A DNA stretch of 64,000 nucleotides, taken from positions 930,001 through 994,000 of the forward strand of contig CP123443.1 of the NCBI GenBank assembly GCA_029867005.1, in the 5' to 3' direction. Of this stretch, positions 35,994 to 44,741 are shown in pieces. The position numbers and the translations under genes are program-made. The DNA is from Candidatus Haliotispira prima. Lineage in GTDB: Bacteria; Spirochaetota; Spirochaetia; SP-2023. The notes under the pieces are model-generated. The model saw only the letters and a list, made by a program, of their open reading frames with translations, did not search any database and had not been told where the DNA came from. The number at the start of each line of letters is the position of its first letter. The stretch's first letter is position 1.

Positions 35994-36027
35994 AGGGAAA
36001 TACCTCCGAATAGCGTAATTTTGGCCT

Positions 36028-36056
36028 ATTATATGTTCGTTTAGGAAATTGGGCAA
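36028..36056 (-). promoter_or_regulatory. conserved lipoprotein-array promoter
   Basis: Minus strand: TTGCCC (36051-36056), 17 bp, TATAAT (36028-36033). Confidence 0.75.
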
Positions 36057-36058
36057 GG

Positions 36059-36080
36059 GGGGCCTCTCGGCCCCTTTTTT
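36059..36080 (+). terminator. terminator hairpin pointing against the array
   Basis: GGGGCC TCTC GGCCCC followed by six T on the plus strand, directly behind the -35 box. All array 2 lipoproteins run on the minus strand, so it would stop antisense transcription. Confidence 0.6.
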
Positions 36081-36105
36081 GAGGGTGTTGGAGGGGGCTT
36101 TTTGC

Positions 36106-37409
36106 CTACTCCGTTACCAATACCGCCTTGTTGTTGGCAAAAAAATCAAATTCTTGCCCCCCAAATAGATAGTCTATAGCAACAGAAAAACTTAAATTAG
36201 TAGTTTTTGCCATTCCGTCCCAAAGGCTTACGCTTGTGCCGGGTCCTGAGGCTGCAATATTGTATAAATCATAGACTAAGAGTGGTGGAGCAGAGTTTCC
36301 GAAAGGGCGGGTATTTGTAGTGGGTTCATACATTCGGACTGAGGGATTAGATGAAAATCTCCAAAGATAGCCTCCTCCGGTTGTCAAAAAATAATAAAAC
36401 CTCGCCGGGATTAAATAACTCTCGGAAGCCTTGTACTCCATATTAGGAGAAGTGCTGCCGGCCGTAACTTGATTATAAAAACTACTGTATGTTCCTCTTG
36501 TGGCGGGGTAGGTGGCGGGAAAGTTCTCTGTGGTAAACGCCAGTTTTTCTATGGCTGTGCCTGTCGCACCTACTATGTCGTAGAAGTGAGCGTAGTAACC
36601 GGTGTTCGGATGCAGGAGTTCCGGAGCGGTGGCAACAGCACTGACAAATCCCGTAGATCCTCCGTCAACAGACACCGTTATACCCGCATTAAACTTGGCG
36701 GAGGTCATTTTATCGGTCATCGAAAGATAGACGGTTCGGGGTGTTCCGTCCGTTTTGGTTTCTCGGGTGTAAAAACCCGGCAGGTCTTTCACGCCGGCAT
36801 AGGCGGGAGCTGCGGCATCTTTGCTGACAATAACGCCAATGGTTTTTAGTCCTTGGGTATTATTGGGGGTATCATTGGGGGTGCCGTTGTCGAATTGTAC
36901 CAAGCCCTCCCGCATGGAAACCCAGGCCATGGAGGTGTTGAGTGTGAATTTTTCCCACTTGGCATACAGGGTGAGGTTTCCGGTAATCGTCTCCTGAGTG
37001 AAGTTGAAAAGGGTGGCCAAAGTCTGCTCTTTGTACCATCCGGCAAAAACAAAGTTGGCCTTAGCGGGATCTGTCGGTTTTGAAGATTTTTCTCCGCTTG
37101 CTATTATTTGCGAAGTTAGCTCTGTGCCGCCTTGAGAGTTGAAAGTGATAGTAAAGGTTGACGTAGACGCAGGCGGGTCACCGGTGTCCGGCAGCGGAAC
37201 ACAGGCGAGCAGAGACAGACCGAGAACGGACAGAAAAAAGAGGGGTAAAAGACGAAGGGGAAGTAAATAAAGAGGCTTAGGACAACTTGTAGGGGGTTGA
37301 AATAACGGCTTGTTTTCTAAAGTAGTGTGATATTGGATATTGGATATTGGATATTGGATATTATACTGTTTAGCCGGTCACCGGTCAATAGTGTTATTTC
37401 ATGTTTCAT
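36106..37409 (-). CDS. phase-variable InlB-repeat lipoprotein, LNTSMAW family (OFF)
   Basis: Paralogue of 34714-35993 with lipobox LLAC, CVPLPDTGD, an InlB-type B repeat and the LNTSMAW domain. It carries a short insertion (NGTPNDTPNNTQGLKT) where the first paralogue has NGTQGTGT. The ATG at 37409 is 191 nt from the equivalent signal-peptide codon (37218), remainder 2, with TAG at 37317-37319. In the lipoprotein frame the first accepted start is a TTG at 37020 inside the B repeat, so no exported product is possible in the present configuration. Confidence 0.8.
37329..37362. repeat. in-frame heptanucleotide repeat, 4 units
   Basis: GATATT plus four GGATATT units in the leader of the 36106-37409 gene. 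Confidence 0.95.
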
Positions 37410-37443
37410 GGGGAAATGCCTCCGAATAGCGTAATCTTGGCCT

Positions 37444-37472
37444 ATTATATGTTCGTTTAGGAAATTGGGCAA
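37444..37472 (-). promoter_or_regulatory. conserved lipoprotein-array promoter
   Basis: Minus strand: TTGCCC (37467-37472), 17 bp, TATAAT (37444-37449). Confidence 0.75.
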
Positions 37473-37495
37473 GGGGCCCCCTCGGCCCCTTTTTT
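37473..37495 (+). terminator. terminator hairpin pointing against the array
   Basis: GGGGCC, 5-nt loop, GGCCCC and six T on the plus strand, abutting the -35 box of the 36106-37409 gene. Same arrangement as 36059-36080. Confidence 0.55.
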
Positions 37496-37521
37496 GAGGG
37501 AGTTGGAGGGAGGCTTTTCGC

Positions 37522-38825
37522 CTATTCCGTTACCAATACCGCCTTGTTGTTCTCGTAGAATGTAAATTGATGGGATCCAAACGCATGGTCTATAGTACAG
37601 GAAAAACTTAAATTCGCAGTTTTGATCATGGTATCCCAAAGACCTACGCTTGTGCCCGGCCCTGAGGCTGCAATATTATATAGATCATAGATTAAGAGTC
37701 CCGGAACAGGGTTTCCAAAAGGGCGAGTATTTGTACCGGTCTCTGATATTGTGATTGTAGGATTGAGGGAGAACCTCAAAAGATAGCTTCCTCCAATTGT
37801 CAAAAAATAATGAAACCTTGCCGGAATTAAATAGCTTTCGGAAGCCTTGTACTCGATAGCCGGAGAAGTACTGCCGGCCGTAACTTGGTTATAAAAACTA
37901 CTGTATGTTCCCCTTGTGGTGGGGTAGGTGGCGGGAAAGTTCTCTGTGGTAAACGCCAGTTTTTCTATGGCTGTGCCTGTCGCACCTGCTATGTCATAGA
38001 AATGAGCATAGTAGTCGGTATTTGGATGCAGCAGTTCCGGTGCGGCGGCAATGGGACTGACAAAGCCTGTAGCACTTCCGTCAACAGACACCGTTATACC
38101 CGCATTAAACTTGGCGGAGGTCATTTTATCGGTCATCGAAAGGTAGACGGTTCGGGGTGTTCCGTCCGCTTTGGTTTCTCGGGTGTAAAAACCCGGCAGG
38201 TCTTTCACGCCGGTATAGGCGGGAGCTGCGGCATCTTTGCTGACAATAACGCCAATGGTTTTTAGCCTTTGGGTATTATTGGGGGTATCATTGGGGGTGC
38301 CATTATCGAATTGCACCAAGCCCTCCCGCATGGAAACCCAGGCCATAGAGGTGTTGAGTGTGAGTTTTTTCCACTTCGCGTACAGGGTGAGGTCCCCGGT
38401 AATCGTCTCCTGAGTAAAGTTGAAAAGGGTGGCCAAAGTTTGTTCTTTGTGCCATCCGCCAAAAACAAAACCGGCTTTGGCGGGGTCTGTCGGTTTTGAG
38501 GACTTGTTGCCGCTTGCGATTGTTTGCGAAGCTACTTCTGTGCCGCCTTGGGAGTTGAAAGTGATAGTAAAGGTTGACGTAGACGCAGGCGGGTCACCAG
38601 TGTCCGTCAGCGGGACACAGGTGAGCAAAGACAGACCGAGAACAGAGAGGAAAAAGAAGGCTAAAAGACGAAGAGGAAGTGAATAAAGAGGTTTAGGACG
38701 GTTTGCAGGGAATCTAAGTAAATGTCTATTTTCTAAAGTAGTGTGATATTGGATATTGGATATTGGATATTGGATATTATACTGTTTAGCCGGTCACCAG
38801 TCAACAGTGTTATTTTATGTTTCAT
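37522..38825 (-). CDS. phase-variable InlB-repeat lipoprotein, LNTSMAW family (OFF)
   Basis: Third paralogue: lipobox LLTC, CVPLTDTGD, B repeat and LNTSMAW domain. The last 60 residues (LWDTMIKTANLSFSCTIDHAFG) differ sharply from the two preceding copies but match the copy at 40831-42131, a sign of gene conversion. The ATG at 38825 is 197 nt from codon 38628, remainder 2, with TAG at 38733-38735. Its promoter spacer is also shortened (see 38861-38883), so this copy may be impaired twice. Confidence 0.8.
38745..38778. repeat. in-frame heptanucleotide repeat, 4 units
   Basis: GATATT plus four GGATATT units in the leader of the 37522-38825 gene. Confidence 0.95.
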
Positions 38826-38860
38826 GGGGAATTGCCTCCGAAATTGTAAAATTCTGGCCT

Positions 38861-38883
38861 ATTATATATTTGTTTAGTGGCAA
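38861..38883 (-). promoter_or_regulatory. array promoter with shortened spacer
   Basis: TATAAT (38861-38866) is intact, but TTGCCA (38878-38883) lies only 11 bp away because about 6 bp present in all other copies are missing. A replacement -35 at normal distance would be TTGTAC (38884-38889). Confidence 0.6.
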
Positions 38884-38974
38884 GTACAAGAGGGCAGTTG
38901 GAGGAGGCTCTGTTTCTGACATTTTGTGAATGGTCTGGCCCCAAAAACAAAAATGGATTATAGTGAGGAGCGTT

Positions 38975-39526
38975 ATGGATAATACTCCGTTTGACAAAAT
39001 GATGCAGGGCATGGCAGAACTTCAGGAATCTCAGGCTAAGGCGGATTTGGAGTCTCAGAAACTCCGGGAGCTTGCTGCCCGGACAAGCCGGAAGCTGAAC
39101 CTTGTTGACAACATCTTTGAGAGTATCGGTATTAAAACAGGCTGCTTCGCCGAGGAGCTGGTTTCCGGCAGTTTTAAGAGAAACCCTGTGCTTGGGGGGA
39201 CTCGCTACGACACGGTCGAGTGCAATGTTCCGGACAGCAATGGCAAAACCGAGTATGATATTCTGCTTTTTAACGACAGTTCGGTCGCTATTATTGAGAT
39301 CAAATACAAGGCCCATCTGAAAGACATCGAAGATTTATTGGAAAAAAAGGCAGTGGCCTTCCGCCTCAGTCACCCGGAATGTGCAGGGCACAAGCTCTAC
39401 TTGGGCCTGGCGACAATGATCAGCTACGACGAGCTGGTCCAAAAGGCCGGTGAGGCAGGCATTTACCTGCCGGGCCATGAGGGGAAGTATGTCGAACTGC
39501 TTTCTGATAAGGTACGGGCTTTTTGA
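38975..39526 (+). CDS. PD-(D/E)XK nuclease-fold protein
   Basis: 183 residues. A helical, charged N-terminus (about 1-45) precedes a domain ending in EYDILLFNDSSVAIIEIKYK. Asp 95 and Glu 108-x-Lys 110 fit a PD-(D/E)XK nuclease core of the kind found in many small uncharacterised bacterial proteins. The ATG at 38975 follows GAGGAG; the frame extends to 38930 without a ribosome site. It is the only plus-strand gene inside array 2 and ends at a perfect 15-bp hairpin. Substrate unknown; a DNA-directed role is inference. Confidence 0.7.
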   Translation: MDNTPFDKMMQGMAELQESQAKADLESQKLRELAARTSRKLNLVDNIFESIGIKTGCFAEELVSGSFKRNPVLGGTRYDTVECNVPDSNGKTEYDILLFNDSSVAIIEIKYKAHLKDIEDLLEKKAVAFRLSHPECAGHKLYLGLATMISYDELVQKAGEAGIYLPGHEGKYVELLSDKVRAF

Positions 39527-39537
39527 GCCTATTTCGA

Positions 39538-39570
39538 ATCATTCTGTTTATTTTTAATAAACAGAATGAT
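39538..39570. terminator. perfect 15-bp stem hairpin
   Basis: ATCATTCTGTTTATT, TTT loop, exact complement, directly after the PD-(D/E)XK gene. It can also serve the minus-strand gene ending at 39647. Confidence 0.65.
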
Positions 39571-39646
39571 GTAGAGTTGCCCGGCTCCGGTCCCCCGAAA
39601 ACGAGGGGAAATAGATAACAGCGAGACAAAAGTATGGAGGATAGCC

Positions 39647-40695
39647 CTACTCCGTTACTAATACTAGTTTTGCACTGCTGTAGATCACTGTCCTTTCTCC
39701 TCCAAAAAGTAGGTCAATTTGAAAATAAGAATTTAAAAAGGCTTTTAGCATCCCGTCCCAAAGTACGATGTTTGTGCCGGGCCCTGAGGGCGTAATATTG
39801 TATAGATCATAGTATAAACCTGCCGCCGGTACGGGGTTTCCAAAAGGTCGGTTTTGTGCAGATGGTTCCGGTAGTTCATATGAACTAGTTCCAATCGTAA
39901 AAGCATACAGCCCTCTACCTGAATGCAAGTGATGTAATCTGGTCGGAATTAAATAAATTTCGGAAGACTTGTACTCCAGTGAAATAGTCCTAATCCGGTC
40001 ATAGAAACTGCTGTATGTTCCTCTCGTGGTGGGATAGCTGCTTGGGAAGTCTTCCGTCGTAAATTTCAGTTTTTCTATGGCTGTGCCGGTCGTATCCGTG
40101 GTTTCATAGAAATGAGCATAATATTGGGTGTTCGGGTGTAAAATCTCCGGTGCAGACGTAATCGCACTCACAAAACCCGTAGCTCCCCCGTCAATGGAAA
40201 CCGTCACATTTGCATTAAATTTAGCGGTGGTCATTTCATCGGTCATAGAAAGATAAACGGTTCTGGCTGTTCCGTCCGCTTTGGTTGTTCTGGTGTAAAA
40301 ACCGGGTAAGTCCTTGGCGCCGGCATAGGCGGGAGGCGTGGCTTCTCTGCTGACGATAACCCCAATTGTTTTTGCCCCTTCAGTCCCATTGTCAAATTGT
40401 ACCAGCCCTTCCCGCATGGAAACCCAAGCCATGGAAGTGTTTAGGCTTGCAGCAGCAGGGGGCTCAGCCGCAGGCGGGTCACCGGTGTCCGGCAGCGGAG
40501 CGCAGCCGAGCAAAGACAGAAAAAAGAAGGATAAAAGACAGAAGGGAAGTGAATAAAAAGGTTTGGGACGGTTTACAGGTGGTATAAGTAAACATTTGTT
40601 TTTAAAAGTAGTGTGATATTGGATATTGGATATTGGATATTGGATATTATACTGTTTGGCCGGTCACCGGTCAACAGTGCTTTTTCATGTTTCAT
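39647..40695 (-). CDS. phase-variable lipoprotein, LNTSMAW family without B repeat (OFF)
   Basis: Fourth paralogue. The lipobox LLGC and CAPLPDTGD are followed by a short Ala/Pro linker that leads straight into LNTSMAWVSMREG, so the InlB-type repeat of the sister genes has been lost. The rest of the domain aligns with the others but is more diverged. The ATG at 40695 is 182 nt from codon 40513, remainder 2. The TAG common to the other four-unit loci is absent here (TTTTAAAA in place of TTTCTAAA), so the ATG frame continues to TAA at 40573-40575. Confidence 0.8.
40615..40648. repeat. in-frame heptanucleotide repeat, 4 units
   Basis: GATATT plus four GGATATT units in the leader of the 39647-40695 gene. 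Confidence 0.95.
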
Positions 40696-40729
40696 GGGGA
40701 AATGCCTCCGAATAACGTAATCTTAGCCT

Positions 40730-40758
40730 ATTATATATTCGTTTTGGATATTTGGCAA
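40730..40758 (-). promoter_or_regulatory. conserved lipoprotein-array promoter
   Basis: Minus strand: TTGCCA (40753-40758), 17 bp, TATAAT (40730-40735). Confidence 0.75.
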
Positions 40759-40830
40759 GGGGAGGCCTTTGCCCCCACCTCTTGCCCCCCTCGGCCTCTT
40801 TTTTGAGGGGGGTTTGAGGGGGCTTTCCGC

Positions 40831-42131
40831 CTATTCCGTTACCAATACTGCCTTGTTGTTCTCGTAGAATGTAAATTGATGGGATCCAAACGCATGGTCT
40901 ATAGTACAGGAAAAATTTAAACCCGCAGTTTTGATCATGGTATCCCAAAGATCTACGCTTGTGCCCGGTCCTGAGGACACAATATTGTATACATCATAGA
41001 TTAAGAGTTCCGGAAAAGAGTTTCCAAAAGGGCGGGTATTTGTGCCTATCTTCGGCATTTGGCTTGTAGGAAAGTCCGAGAACCTCCAAACATAATCTCC
41101 TCCAATAGTCAAAAAGTAGTGAAACCTTGCCGGAATTAAATAGTTTTCGGAAGCCTTGTACTCGATAGCCGGAGAAGCACTGCCGGCAGCTATTTGATTA
41201 TAAAAACTACTGTATGTTCCCCTTGCGGTGGGGTAGGTGGCGGGAAAATTCTCTGTGGTAAACGCCAGTTTCTCTATGGCTGTGCCTGTCGTGTCTGCTA
41301 TGTCATAGAAGTGAGCGTAGTAGCCGGTGTTTGGGTGCAGCAGTTCGGGAGCTGCGGCAATGGGACTGACAAATCCCGTAGTACTTCCGTCAACAGACAC
41401 CGTTACATTTGCACTAAACTTCGCTACCGTCATTTTATCGGTCACAGAAAGGTACACAGTTCGGGGCGTTCCGTCCGTTTTGGTTTTTCGGGTATAAAAG
41501 CCGGGCAGGTCTTTTACGCCGGCATAGGCGGGAGCTGCGGCATCTTTACTGACAATAACGCCAATGGTTTTTAGTCCTTGGGTATCATTAGGGGTATCAT
41601 TGGGGGTGCCATTATCGAATTGCACCAAGCCCTCCCGCATGGAAACCCAGGCCATGGAGGTGTTGAGTGTGAATTTTCCCCATTTGGCATACAGGGTGAG
41701 GTTCCCGGTAATCGTCTCCTGAGTGAAGTTGAAAAGTGTGGCCAGAGTTTGCTCTTTGTACCATCCGCCAAAAACAAAACCGGCCTTGGTGGGGTCTGTG
41801 GGTTTTCGAGATTTTTCTCCGCTTGTTATCGTTTGTGAAGCTACCTCTGTGCCGCCTTGGGAATTGAAAGTGAGGGTGAAGGTTACGGTAGCCGGCGGGT
41901 CACCGGTGTCTGGCAGAGGGACACAGGCGAGCAGAGACAGACCGAGAACAGACAGGAAAAAGAAGGCTAAAAAATGAAGGGACAGTGAATAAAAAGGTTT
42001 AGGACGGTTTGCAGGGGATTTAAGTAAATGCCTATTTTCTAAAGTAGTGTGATATTGGATATTGGATATTGGATATTGGATATTATACTGTTTGGCTGGT
42101 CACCGGTCAACAGTGTTTTCTCATATTTCAT
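40831..42131 (-). CDS. phase-variable InlB-repeat lipoprotein, LNTSMAW family (OFF)
   Basis: Fifth paralogue: lipobox LLAC, CVPLPDTGD, B repeat (TLTFNSQGGTEVA to LYAKW), LNTSMAW domain, and the SFSCTIDHAFGSHQF C-terminus shared with 37522-38825. The ATG at 42131 is 191 nt from the signal-peptide codon at 41940, remainder 2, and stops at TAG 42039-42041. The first accepted in-frame start in the lipoprotein frame is ATG 41655, well inside the mature domain, so nothing exported is made with four units. Confidence 0.8.
42051..42084. repeat. in-frame heptanucleotide repeat, 4 units
   Basis: GATATT plus four GGATATT units in the leader of the 40831-42131 gene. Confidence 0.95.
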
Positions 42132-42165
42132 GGGGAAATGCCTCCGAATAGCGTAACTTTGGCCT

Positions 42166-42194
42166 ATTATATATTCGTTTAGGAAATTGGGCAA
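42166..42194 (-). promoter_or_regulatory. conserved lipoprotein-array promoter
   Basis: Minus strand: TTGCCC (42189-42194), 17 bp, TATAAT (42166-42171). Confidence 0.75.
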
Positions 42195-42293
42195 GGGGGG
42201 CCTTAGACCACCAACCCCAGCCCCTCTTTTGAGAGAGTTGGAGGGGGGAATTGGAGGGTTTGGGCCCCCACCGGGCTAGTGGCCCCAAAATAC

Positions 42294-43312
42294 CTAATGG
42301 CGAGTCACGGGAATCTCAAATTTTGTTGGTGCCCCTATAGAGTCAAGAATCGTGCTGTGTATCCTTTGTAGGATCTTCGTTTTATCTGCGGCTATCCAAT
42401 AGGCATAGTGGTTCGTGGTGTTGGATGTATAGCCGGAAATGAACCCGTATGCCAAATAAAAAGTGGGAAGGGCAGTCGCCACAGTACCATCATAACCGCC
42501 AATCTTGAGATCGAACTGATCCGTATCCTCTTTGGTGAAAAGGTCAACTTGGAAAGGGCTAAAGTTTGTATAACTATAACACACCACGACACCCGTTTGT
42601 TCCTGCATAAAATAGAAGCTATCTAAGCTTCCCACACATTTGCTGCCATTACTGCTAAGCCATTGGGCCTCACCCTCAGCGGGTAGGGCAGTGGTAGAGA
42701 AAGGCACTACGGCCATATCATCGGTGACGTTTAACCCCGTAATTTCTGCCGTTGTCGTAATACGGCCTGAGGGGAAATAGAGATAGAGTTTGTAAGCCGT
42801 ATTAGGCGTAAGTACATCGTCCAATGTAAGCCCGTCAGAAAAAATGCTGCCGTAGTGTTGGCTGATGCTGATTTTTCTTGTGCCACCGGCGGGTATGCTG
42901 ATACTGACATGACCCTTACCGGCCTGTGCTTCGGCCTCAGTGGGGGCCGCTTCGGCAGCTAAGCGAACAACCGCGCCTATGTTTGCGAGTTCCACGTTGC
43001 TGCTTATTTCCAATTGCAAAGAAGAGGCCACAGCGGCGGAGGAAAAAGAAATGATGGGGTTTACGGGAGGGGCCGGGTCTTTATCGGTGTCGGACAGCGG
43101 GGCACAGCCGAGTAAGCTTACACCAAAAACAGACAAAAAAAGGATAGGTAAAAGACGGTAAAGAAATGAATAAAGAGGATTAGATCCGTGTGACAGAAAA
43201 TGGAATAACGGCTTGTTTTCTAAAGTAGTGTGATATTGGATATTGGATATTGGATATTGGATATTGTACCGTTTGGCCGGTCACCGGTCAACAGTCTTTT
43301 TTGATGTTTCAT
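42294..43312 (-). CDS. phase-variable lipoprotein, SSVQLE family (OFF)
   Basis: Array 2 locus with the array 2 leader but an SSVQLE-type mature domain (SSLQLEISSNVELANIGAVVRLAAEAAP, ISQHYGSIFSDGLTL) like the genes of arrays 1 and 3. Signal core SVFGVSLLGC, then CAPLSDTDKD. The ATG at 43312 is 176 nt from codon 43136, remainder 2, with TAG at 43220-43222. A TTG at 43136 would keep ten hydrophobic residues and the lipobox but no basic n-region. Function unknown. Confidence 0.8.
43232..43265. repeat. in-frame heptanucleotide repeat, 4 units
   Basis: GATATT plus four GGATATT units in the leader of the 42294-43312 gene. Confidence 0.95.
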
Positions 43313-43346
43313 GGGGAAATGCCTCCGAATAGCATAATTTTAGCCT

Positions 43347-43375
43347 ATTATATATTCGTTTTGGATATTGGGCAA
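43347..43375 (-). promoter_or_regulatory. conserved lipoprotein-array promoter
   Basis: Minus strand: TTGCCC (43370-43375), 17 bp, TATAAT (43347-43352). The remaining gap to 43659 shows no gene. Confidence 0.75.
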
Positions 43376-43659
43376 GTGGGGCATGGGCAAGGCGTGGGCA
43401 AGAGAGGGTGAGGGCCAAGAGGAAACAAGAGCAAGCAAGGGGAGCAAAAATGCTGTAAACGTACTGGCCGAGGAGCAAATCTTGGGGCAGAATGTTGAAA
43501 CAAAGGCCTTAGCGTAGATAATGGAGACATCAGAGATTCATTTTTGTACGCGGCCACAGCTAAGCCCCAGGATTTTCACTATGATGTGAATGCATGTAAA
43601 ATATAGTAAAAATTGGGTGCGGAGGAGACGGTGCTCCGTCAGAAAGCAGGAGATGCCGG

Positions 43660-44238
43660 ATGCAATATAGTAAGGAAATCGTGGAAAAGTATGTGGAAAC
43701 GCGTGATGAGTATCCAACGCACAAGTGTATTTTTGCTGCGGTAGAAAAATATTTGCCGCACAACGGGAGTGTACTGGAATTGGGCAGCGGCAGTGGTGCC
43801 GATTACGCGGTCTTACAGCAAAATTATCGAGTTACGGGCAGCGATTATTCGCCGGAATTTCTGGCGGTGCTGCACCAGCGTTTTCAGCAGAAATTCTACC
43901 CGCTCGATGCCCGAACCTTGGACATTCCGGCAGGCCCGGCCCCGTTTGATGCCATATTTTCAAACAAGGTTCTGCACCATTTGAATTTGGCTGAAGTGAA
44001 ACAATCGTTTGTGCAGCAGGCACGAATCTTAAACAATGGCGGGCTGGCACTTCATTGTATATGGCAAAGTTCAAGTGATGAGACAGAAGAAGAGGATGCG
44101 CATGGGCTGCCCTGCTATTCCTATACCAGAGGGCATATCACCCAAGCCGCAGGCGGTTTTGAGCTGTTGGAAGCAATAGAATATCCGGAGTTTGAAGAAA
44201 AAGATTCTCTGCTGTTGATTTTGAAAAAGCGAAATTGA
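43660..44238 (+). CDS. class I SAM-dependent methyltransferase
   Basis: 192 residues. The SAM-binding glycine loop VLELGSGSGADYAVL (about 38-52) is followed by the acidic position in VTGSDYSPEF, then FDAIFSNKVLHHL and a strand ALHCIWQSS. This is the small Methyltransf_11/25 type. Substrate unknown. The stop overlaps the earliest possible start of the next gene, suggesting co-transcription with the membrane and TPR genes. A decayed partial copy lies at 47044-47192. Confidence 0.8.
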   Translation: MQYSKEIVEKYVETRDEYPTHKCIFAAVEKYLPHNGSVLELGSGSGADYAVLQQNYRVTGSDYSPEFLAVLHQRFQQKFYPLDARTLDIPAGPAPFDAIFSNKVLHHLNLAEVKQSFVQQARILNNGGLALHCIWQSSSDETEEEDAHGLPCYSYTRGHITQAAGGFELLEAIEYPEFEEKDSLLLILKKRN

Positions 44239-44276
44239 AAAGAAAGATTGAAAAGAAGAATGGAAAAGAAAACCGG

Positions 44277-44741
44277 ATGAAAATGAATTGGACAAGAACG
44301 TCAGCAATAAGCTCGGTGGCAGGAGGCATCGTTACGTATTTGATAACAGGAAGTTGGCCGGTCTCTTTGGTTTGTGCAGTCGCCTTATTTCTGATTGTCA
44401 TTTGGCTCGACCCAAAGCGAAGATCTCTTAGGGCATTTTGGGCAGCCCTGGCACCTTTGCTGTCTAATGCGTATTTTACCATCCAAGTGAAGACAGAGAA
44501 TTTTGATATCCAAGGAGGTTTACAACAATTGGACATGACAACAACGCTGGTGCTTGGAGTCATAGCGTTAACTTGTTTATTTTTAGATCGTTTGGAAAGA
44601 AGTGGAAAGTGGAAAGGAGCTTGGTTTTTCTTCTATAAGAACTCAGCCAAGAATTCGGCCAAGAATTTAGCTAAGGCTTCAGGAAGTAATATTAATATCA
44701 ACCAATCCATCAGCCAAAAGGACTCTGCAAAAAATGATTAA
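44277..44741 (+). CDS. small two-helix membrane protein
   Basis: About 154 residues from ATG 44277 (the frame reaches back to a TTG at 44235). Hydrophobic segments SSVAGGIVTYLITG with SLVCAVALFLIVIWL, and TTTLVLGVIALTCLFL, form two or three membrane helices. The tail is polar and ends in NININQSISQ. It overlaps the ATG of the TPR gene by 8 bp, so the two are probably translationally coupled. I do not recognise the family. Confidence 0.6.
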   Translation: MKMNWTRTSAISSVAGGIVTYLITGSWPVSLVCAVALFLIVIWLDPKRRSLRAFWAALAPLLSNAYFTIQVKTENFDIQGGLQQLDMTTTLVLGVIALTCLFLDRLERSGKWKGAWFFFYKNSAKNSAKNLAKASGSNININQSISQKDSAKND

